A stretch of DNA of 64,000 nucleotides from Alphaproteobacteria bacterium (lineage in GTDB: Bacteria > Pseudomonadota > Alphaproteobacteria > Rs-D84 > CACZYB01), in the NCBI GenBank assembly GCA_016297965.1, contig JAEDDP010000002.1, positions 62,001-126,000 on the forward strand, in the 5' to 3' direction. The notes below the pieces were generated by a model. It saw nothing but the letters and a program-made list of their open reading frames with translations. It was not told the origin of the DNA and did no database searches. Numbering within the stretch: position 1 is the first letter of the stretch; the number at the start of each line of letters is the position of its first letter. This document shows, in pieces, positions 59,948 through 64,000 of the stretch. The position numbers and the translations under genes are program-made.

Positions 59948-60475
59948 TTAGTTGTTTGAATTTTCCTTAAAAATCAAATCGCCGATAATTTCTTCTATTG
60001 GTTTGAATGGCTCTGATTTAAGTTTTTCGTTTGGTTTTAAAAGTTCAGATGAACTTCCAATTTCAAGCTTTATGTATTTGTTTCCAATCAAACCATAGGT
60101 TGAAATTTTTGCCTTTGTATCAACAGGAAACTTATAACTTGAATCAATAGACATCATCACATCAACGGTAAAATCGTTTGGATTAAGGTTTGTTTCAATT
60201 ACGGAACCAACCTTTACACCATTTACAGAAACATCAGAACCACGAGTAAGTCCGCCGATGGATGAGAAATTTGTAAACAAATTGTATCCGGAAATATTGT
60301 TTGTTTTTGCCGTTAAAACACCCCAAATAAGGAAGTATAGGGCAATAAACAATATTGCAAATCCGGCGATTGTTTCAAGTGGATTTTTGTTTTTAGTAAG
60401 GGTTATAAAAAAATCAAAAAAGGATTTTGAAAAATTTTTGTTAAATTTTTTTATATTAAAATTCTTTTTTTCCAT
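59948..60475 (-). CDS. mlaD: MlaD-like Mce-domain protein
   Basis: 175 residues. One N-terminal TM helix (about 33-54) and a periplasmic Mce domain (about 60-155: FSSIGGLTRGSDVSVNGVKVGSVI ... GLIGNKYIKLEIG). In Gram-negatives MlaD is the substrate-binding hexamer of the Mla phospholipid transporter that keeps outer-membrane asymmetry. mlaE and mlaF are not next to it, so the other subunits must lie elsewhere. First gene of the reverse operon mlaD-DUF2155-DUF2062-acpS-lepB-rnc. Confidence 0.92.
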   Translation of the reverse strand: MEKKNFNIKKFNKNFSKSFFDFFITLTKNKNPLETIAGFAILFIALYFLIWGVLTAKTNNISGYNLFTNFSSIGGLTRGSDVSVNGVKVGSVIETNLNPNDFTVDVMMSIDSSYKFPVDTKAKISTYGLIGNKYIKLEIGSSSELLKPNEKLKSEPFKPIEEIIGDLIFKENSNN

Positions 60476-60540
60476 TTTATAACCCCTACATTTTTTCTAT
60501 ATATCAAAAGTCAAAATATGTCTTTTGCTTTTATATATTA

Positions 60541-60939
60541 TTATTTTGCTTCTGTTTCTTTTTCGTTAGCAACTTTTTGAGTATAGCTAAGATCTTCTGC
60601 AATTCTTGCCTTCTTACCGAACAATGAACGTAAGTAGTAAAGTTTTGCACGTCTTACCTTACCATATTTTACAACTTCTATTTTTGCAACATTTGGAGAG
60701 TAAAGTGGGAATACCTTTTCAACACCTTCACCAAATGAAATTTTACGAACAGTAAATGAAGAATTGATACCGTCATTTTTTCTTGCGATACAAACACCTT
60801 CAAAAATCTGAATTCTTTCGTTCTTTTCTTCCTTAACTTTTGTGTGAACCTTTACAGTATCACCAGCAGTAAAGTTAGGAATTTTGTGTGTTGATAACTT
60901 TTCAATATTTTTCTTTTCAATAAGTTTTAATAAATTCAT
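60541..60939 (-). CDS. rplS: 50S ribosomal protein L19
   Basis: 132-residue large-subunit protein near the subunit interface. It shows [53 protein letters not shown] and [18 protein letters not shown], all signature blocks of L19. A short extension follows residue ~122. Last of the rpsP-rimM-trmD-rplS cluster, 45 nt after trmD. Confidence 0.98.
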   Translation of the reverse strand: MNLLKLIEKKNIEKLSTHKIPNFTAGDTVKVHTKVKEEKNERIQIFEGVCIARKNDGINSSFTVRKISFGEGVEKVFPLYSPNVAKIEVVKYGKVRRAKLYYLRSLFGKKARIAEDLSYTQKVANEKETEAK

Positions 60940-60984
60940 TTTTATACCTTTCGTTAATATGTCGTTATTGTACTTTATTGTTTT

Positions 60985-61701
60985 TTAAAATTCAATAGCT
61001 TTTGTTAGTAAATCAGGTCTGTTTTTCTTTGTTATTTCCAAAGATTTTTCTTTTCTCCAATCCATAATATTTTTATGGTGTCCGGACCGTAAAACCGCGG
61101 GAACTTCTAAACCATTCCAGATTTCTGGTCTTGTGTATTGTGGGTATTCAAGTAAACCATTAAGTGAGGAAGAAAAGCTTTCTTCTTCAAGTGAGGTATT
61201 TGATCCCAAAACATTCGGAAGTAATCTTGTAACACTGTCAATTATAGGAAGTAGGGCATATTCCCCACCGGAAAGGACAAAATCACCAAGACTTATTTCC
61301 TGTATGTTATAATATTCAATTACACGTTCATCAATACCTTCGTAATGTCCACAAATGAATATTGTTTCAACTTCACTGGCAAGCTTTTCAGCAATGTGTT
61401 GGTTGAAAGTTTTTCCACGTGGAGAAAGGTATATTATGGAACCCTTTGGAGCTTCCTTTGAATAAACACTGTCAATTGCACGACCAAGGACATCAGGTTT
61501 TATTACCTGACCCGCACCACCACCATAAGGGGCATCGTCAACTGTTTTGTAATTATCAGTTGCAAAATCCCGTATGTTTACAATGTTAAGCCTTAATATT
61601 TCACGTTCCATCGCGCGTTTACAGATTGAATGAGATAATGCTGTAAAAGCCTCAGGGAATAAGGTTAAAATATTAGTCTGCCAACAAGTGTTCTGAGTCA
61701 A
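60985..61701 (-). CDS. trmD: tRNA (guanine-N1)-methyltransferase
   Basis: Makes m1G37 in tRNAs reading CCN, CUN and CGG codons, protecting the frame. 238 residues if started at TTG 61701, which has an AAGGA site; the only other in-frame start upstream (TTG 61734) lacks one, and no ATG exists before the fold. NILTLFPEAF starts the domain, then DDAPYGGGAGQVIKPDVL and the knotted SAM site ISLGDFVLSGGEYA. Overlaps the rimM end by about 29 nt. Confidence 0.95.
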   Translation of the reverse strand: MTQNTCWQTNILTLFPEAFTALSHSICKRAMEREILRLNIVNIRDFATDNYKTVDDAPYGGGAGQVIKPDVLGRAIDSVYSKEAPKGSIIYLSPRGKTFNQHIAEKLASEVETIFICGHYEGIDERVIEYYNIQEISLGDFVLSGGEYALLPIIDSVTRLLPNVLGSNTSLEEESFSSSLNGLLEYPQYTRPEIWNGLEVPAVLRSGHHKNIMDWRKEKSLEITKKNRPDLLTKAIEF

Positions 61702-62179
61702 TTTTAATAAATCCTTGTTCTTTGTTTTGGTCAATTATTGAATATTTGTTGTATGATAAAAGTGCAGTTTTTTCCCTGTTGTTAAGATTTATTTCAAGGA
61801 TGTCGCCGGCACCAAAATTAAGAATATCTTTTACATTTCCGATGATTTCATCATTTTCGTTTTTTACGGAAAATCCAATAAGTTCGGAAAATAAAATATC
61901 ATCTTCATCATCGATAATTGATGATTTTAATGTGTAAATTTCCATTCCCTTTATTGCTTCGGCTTCGTTTCTGTCTTTTATCCCTTCAATATTTGCAATT
62001 ATTACATCAGACTTTGCCGGACTTTTCAGTTTTACCTTTATTTTCGTGCCATCAGCTTTTAATAATGGGGTGTAGTTGCACAAATCGGAAGGTATGGTTG
62101 TAAAAGATTTTATTTTTACATCCCCCCTTATTCCGTGGGCATTGACTACTTTACCAATTAAAACTTTGTCCGATGTCAT
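61673..62179 (-). CDS. rimM: Ribosome maturation factor RimM
   Basis: Assists 30S head assembly by binding S19. 168 residues. N-terminal RimM barrel (IGKVVNAHGIRGDVKIKSFT) and C-terminal PRC-barrel (about 95-168; DDILFSELIGFSVKNENDEIIG ... GAGDILEI). Starts 23 nt after rpsP and overlaps trmD. Gene order and content are the standard proteobacterial set. Confidence 0.96.
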   Translation of the reverse strand: MTSDKVLIGKVVNAHGIRGDVKIKSFTTIPSDLCNYTPLLKADGTKIKVKLKSPAKSDVIIANIEGIKDRNEAEAIKGMEIYTLKSSIIDDEDDILFSELIGFSVKNENDEIIGNVKDILNFGAGDILEINLNNREKTALLSYNKYSIIDQNKEQGFIKIDSEHLLAD

Positions 62180-62202
62180 TTATGACCCTTTGTTTACAAT
62201 TA

Positions 62203-62646
62203 TTAAGCAGCAGGAGTTTCTTCGGTTGCAGGAGCAGGTTCTTCTTTTGCTTCAAATTCTGCTTTTGCAGCTTCTTCTGCTTGTCTTTTAGCTTCTTCGG
62301 CAGCAGCTTGCTTTTCAGCCAAAGCCTTTGCTCTTTCTTGTGCTTTTGCCTTTGGCATTGGTTTCTTTGTTTGTTTTGTATTAACAACATATTTGTCTGT
62401 AATACCAGCTTCACTTAAAAATCTTGCTACTCTGTCTGATGGTTGAGCGCCTTGTGATAACCAGTATTTGATTCTGTCAACAACTAATGTTACGCGTTTT
62501 TCATCTTCACGTGGAAGCATTGGATTGTATGTTCCAACCTTTTCAATGAAGCTTCCATCACGTGCATTACGGCTGTTTGCAACAACTATATGATGAAATG
62601 GACGCTTTTTTGTACCTTTTCTTGATAATCTTATTTTTACTGACAT
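62203..62646 (-). CDS. rpsP: 30S ribosomal protein S16 with long Ala/Glu/Lys tail
   Basis: 147 residues from ATG 62646 (AAAGGAAAAAAT site). The S16 core (1-80: [54 protein letters not shown]) is complete. A tail of about 55 residues, rich in Ala, Glu, Lys and Pro, follows and is probably a charged helix. Such tails occur in some alphaproteobacterial S16. First gene of rpsP-rimM-trmD-rplS; ffh, often upstream, is absent. Confidence 0.97.
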   Translation of the reverse strand: MSVKIRLSRKGTKKRPFHHIVVANSRNARDGSFIEKVGTYNPMLPREDEKRVTLVVDRIKYWLSQGAQPSDRVARFLSEAGITDKYVVNTKQTKKPMPKAKAQERAKALAEKQAAAEEAKRQAEEAAKAEFEAKEEPAPATEETPAA

Positions 62647-62810
62647 ATTTTTTCCTTTCATTTATTTAATATATAGCAAAAAAACGATAAAGGATGAAAA
62701 CTCATCATTTACCGCAGTCTCAATTCCCATATTCATAATAACGGAAATTGTCTGTATCTTAGCATTATCAAATAGATAAGTCAAGAAAATTATTGGATAT
62801 GACTTTTTAA

Positions 62811-62838
62811 TTGTCTTTACTTTTTTATGGTGTATACT
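62811..62838 (+). promoter_or_regulatory. Promoter of gene 62868
   Basis: -35 TTGTCT (62811-62816), 16-bp spacer, -10 TATACT (62833-62838). No yybP-ykoY-like riboswitch was recognised in the 220-bp gap. Confidence 0.55.
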
Positions 62839-62867
62839 GGCGGTATTGTTTTTATTCGGAGGATGTT

Positions 62868-63713
62868 ATGGATTATTTTGATATTTTAATAGACAGTTTT
62901 TTTGATACATTGAACCTTGTTCCATTTTTATTTATCGCCTATATTGTCCTTGAATACATAGAACACAAATCCGAAGAAAAAATGTTAGGCGTCATTCAAA
63001 AATCAAAGCGGTTTGGACCGTTTATTGGTGGTGTGCTTGGGTTATTTCCGCATTGTGGGTTTAGTGCCATTGCATCAAGTTTTTATTCAACAAGGATTAT
63101 AACACTTGGGACTTTGTTTGCGGTTTTTCTTTCAACTTCCGATGAAATGTTGCCGATTTTTTTATCCGAAGGTGTTGGTGCAGGTGTGATTTTGAAAATA
63201 CTTTTTATAAAATTTTTGTTGGCGATGGTGTTTGGTTTCCTTATTGATTTTATTTTCAAAACATCACTTCATCGAGAAATAAAAATAAGGGAATTTTGTA
63301 CTTGTTCGCATTGTCATTGTGGGGAAGGTGTCCTTTATCCAGCATTGAATCATACGGTGAAAATTTCGGGATGGATTTTTGTTTTTACCTTTGTTTTAAG
63401 TTGCATTATGGAATTTATTGGTGAGGAACATATTGTTTCAATTTTTTCAAATAATGTATACCTTACAAATTTTTTGACGGCGGGAATTGGACTTATTCCG
63501 AACTGTGCATCGTCGGTTATACTTTCAAAACTTTATATCGGTGGGGTGATAAATTTTTCATCTCTTGTTTGTGGATTGCTTGTTGGTGCGGGATTGGGTT
63601 TGATTGTCTTGTTTAAGATGAATAAAAGTTTACGGGAAAATATATTCATACTTTTGGGATTATATTTTATTGCCGTATTTTCCGGAATTGTTTTGCAATT
63701 TTTGGGCGTTTAA
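62868..63713 (+). CDS. Putative 10-TM heavy-metal exporter-like protein (ArsP_2 / DUF2899 type)
   Basis: 281-residue inner-membrane protein from ATG 62868 (GGAGG site). About eight to ten hydrophobic helices in two halves. The signature GLFPHCGFSAIASSFYSTRIITLGTLFAVFLSTSDEM in TM2-TM3 and GLIPNCASSVILSKLYIGGVI in the second half are the paired repeats of this family. A cytoplasmic or loop metal motif CTCSHCHCGEG lies between the halves. Family members are predicted metal (Mn or As-like) exporters, from context only. Single gene, convergent with xseA. Confidence 0.82.
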   Translation: MDYFDILIDSFFDTLNLVPFLFIAYIVLEYIEHKSEEKMLGVIQKSKRFGPFIGGVLGLFPHCGFSAIASSFYSTRIITLGTLFAVFLSTSDEMLPIFLSEGVGAGVILKILFIKFLLAMVFGFLIDFIFKTSLHREIKIREFCTCSHCHCGEGVLYPALNHTVKISGWIFVFTFVLSCIMEFIGEEHIVSIFSNNVYLTNFLTAGIGLIPNCASSVILSKLYIGGVINFSSLVCGLLVGAGLGLIVLFKMNKSLRENIFILLGLYFIAVFSGIVLQFLGV

Positions 63714-63717
63714 TAAA

Positions 63718-64000
63718 CTAAAATAAATCGCCCTGAATTGGATTTTGGTTTTCGGTTGTTTCCCTTTTATGTTGGGATTTTGGTTTTGAAGATACCGTTT
63801 GTTTTTCCGTGTAAACATCAACCTTTCCATTTGCAAATTCAATCGTTGCGGATTGTGTGTTTTTAAGGCTTGTTGTGTCGGTTATGATTTTATTTCCGTT
63901 CCAAACAATTGCATATCCACGTTTAAGGACGTTTTTGAAAGAATAACTTTCAAGCATTTTTTCTGAAAAGTTTAACCGGTCGCGAATGGTATTTAATTTC
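63718..64000 (-). CDS. xseA: Exodeoxyribonuclease VII large subunit, C-terminal part (cut by window edge)
   Basis: Only the last ~94 residues are in the window; the start lies beyond 64000. The visible end, MLESYSFKNVLKRGYAIVWNG ... SATIEFANGKVDVYTE, matches the conserved C-terminal block of XseA (LxxLSPxxVLxRGYAxV), which closes the catalytic domain. The tail is Gln/Lys-rich with an acidic GDLF end. Exo VII degrades single-stranded DNA; the small subunit xseB is not seen. Confidence 0.88.
   Translation of the reverse strand, partial: KLNTIRDRLNFSEKMLESYSFKNVLKRGYAIVWNGNKIITDTTSLKNTQSATIEFANGKVDVYTEKQTVSSKPKSQHKRETTENQNPIQGDLF

Noticed and set aside
62647..62867. Possible manganese riboswitch upstream of the exporter-like gene
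   Set aside because: The expected promoter lies only ~30 bp before the start, leaving no room for a yybP-ykoY aptamer in the leader.

Overview
The window looks like a chromosome segment of a low-GC, Gram-negative alphaproteobacterium, probably a host- or gut-associated lineage. This is inferred from gene content. Alphaproteobacterial markers include a DUF2155 protein next to an MlaD-like protein, a PopZ-type polar organiser, and the blocks rpsP-rimM-trmD-rplS and acpS-lepB-rnc. The envelope is Gram-negative: BamE-like lipoproteins, beta-barrel outer-membrane proteins, an RND efflux pair and a bifunctional class A PBP. Promoters are easy to read, with TTGACA/TTTACA-like -35 boxes and TATAAT-like -10 boxes usually 17 bp apart. 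Many genes end in clear hairpin-plus-T terminators.

Layout. 1-8.9 kb: thioredoxin reductase (cut by the left edge), map / unknown / manganese pyrophosphatase, phosphofructokinase, an HD hydrolase, rpmB-rpmG, rarA, a MarR/cation-efflux pair and a Nudix hydrolase. 8.9-12.6 kb: a frameshifted small gene, two lipoproteins, a zinc-ribbon protein, a secreted EF-hand protein and a KamA-family radical SAM enzyme. 12.7-28 kb: glmS, two tandem outer-membrane proteins, pth with a secreted HExxH protein, another outer-membrane protein, bamE, a large Cys-rich secreted protein, a Xer recombinase, a dCMP-type deaminase, a 36-Cys anchored protein, rlmE, an EamA transporter and RNase P RNA.

28-32 kb is the most unusual part. 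A large secreted protein gene (28713-30824) has an internal segment with foreign-looking codon usage. A 251-bp piece of that segment recurs about 1.6 kb away in inverted orientation at 94% identity, inside a composite pseudogene. Beside it are palindromic intergenic repeats and a small gene that seems to start with ATT. It looks like a recombination or gene-conversion locus for a surface protein.

32-56 kb: popZ, leuS (sequence type unlike alphaproteobacterial LeuS), an RND adaptor/pump pair, a divergent ftsY, miaA, two large unknown or secreted proteins, transketolase, rnhA with a YgjP-like metallopeptidase, mrcA-murA-nrdR and a comM-like ATPase. 56-64 kb: a tight reverse-strand operon mlaD-DUF2155-DUF2062-acpS-lepB-rnc, then rplS-trmD-rimM-rpsP, a 10-TM heavy-metal exporter-like protein, and xseA cut by the right edge.

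Most of the window is housekeeping: translation, peptidoglycan, secretion, RNA processing and central carbon metabolism. The accessory signal is a set of secreted proteins (11032, 20500, 28713, 43023) that share a signal peptide, a basic Ser/Thr/Lys/Arg-rich linker and often Cys-rich helical modules. No tRNA, rRNA, CRISPR array, insertion sequence or prophage was recognised.
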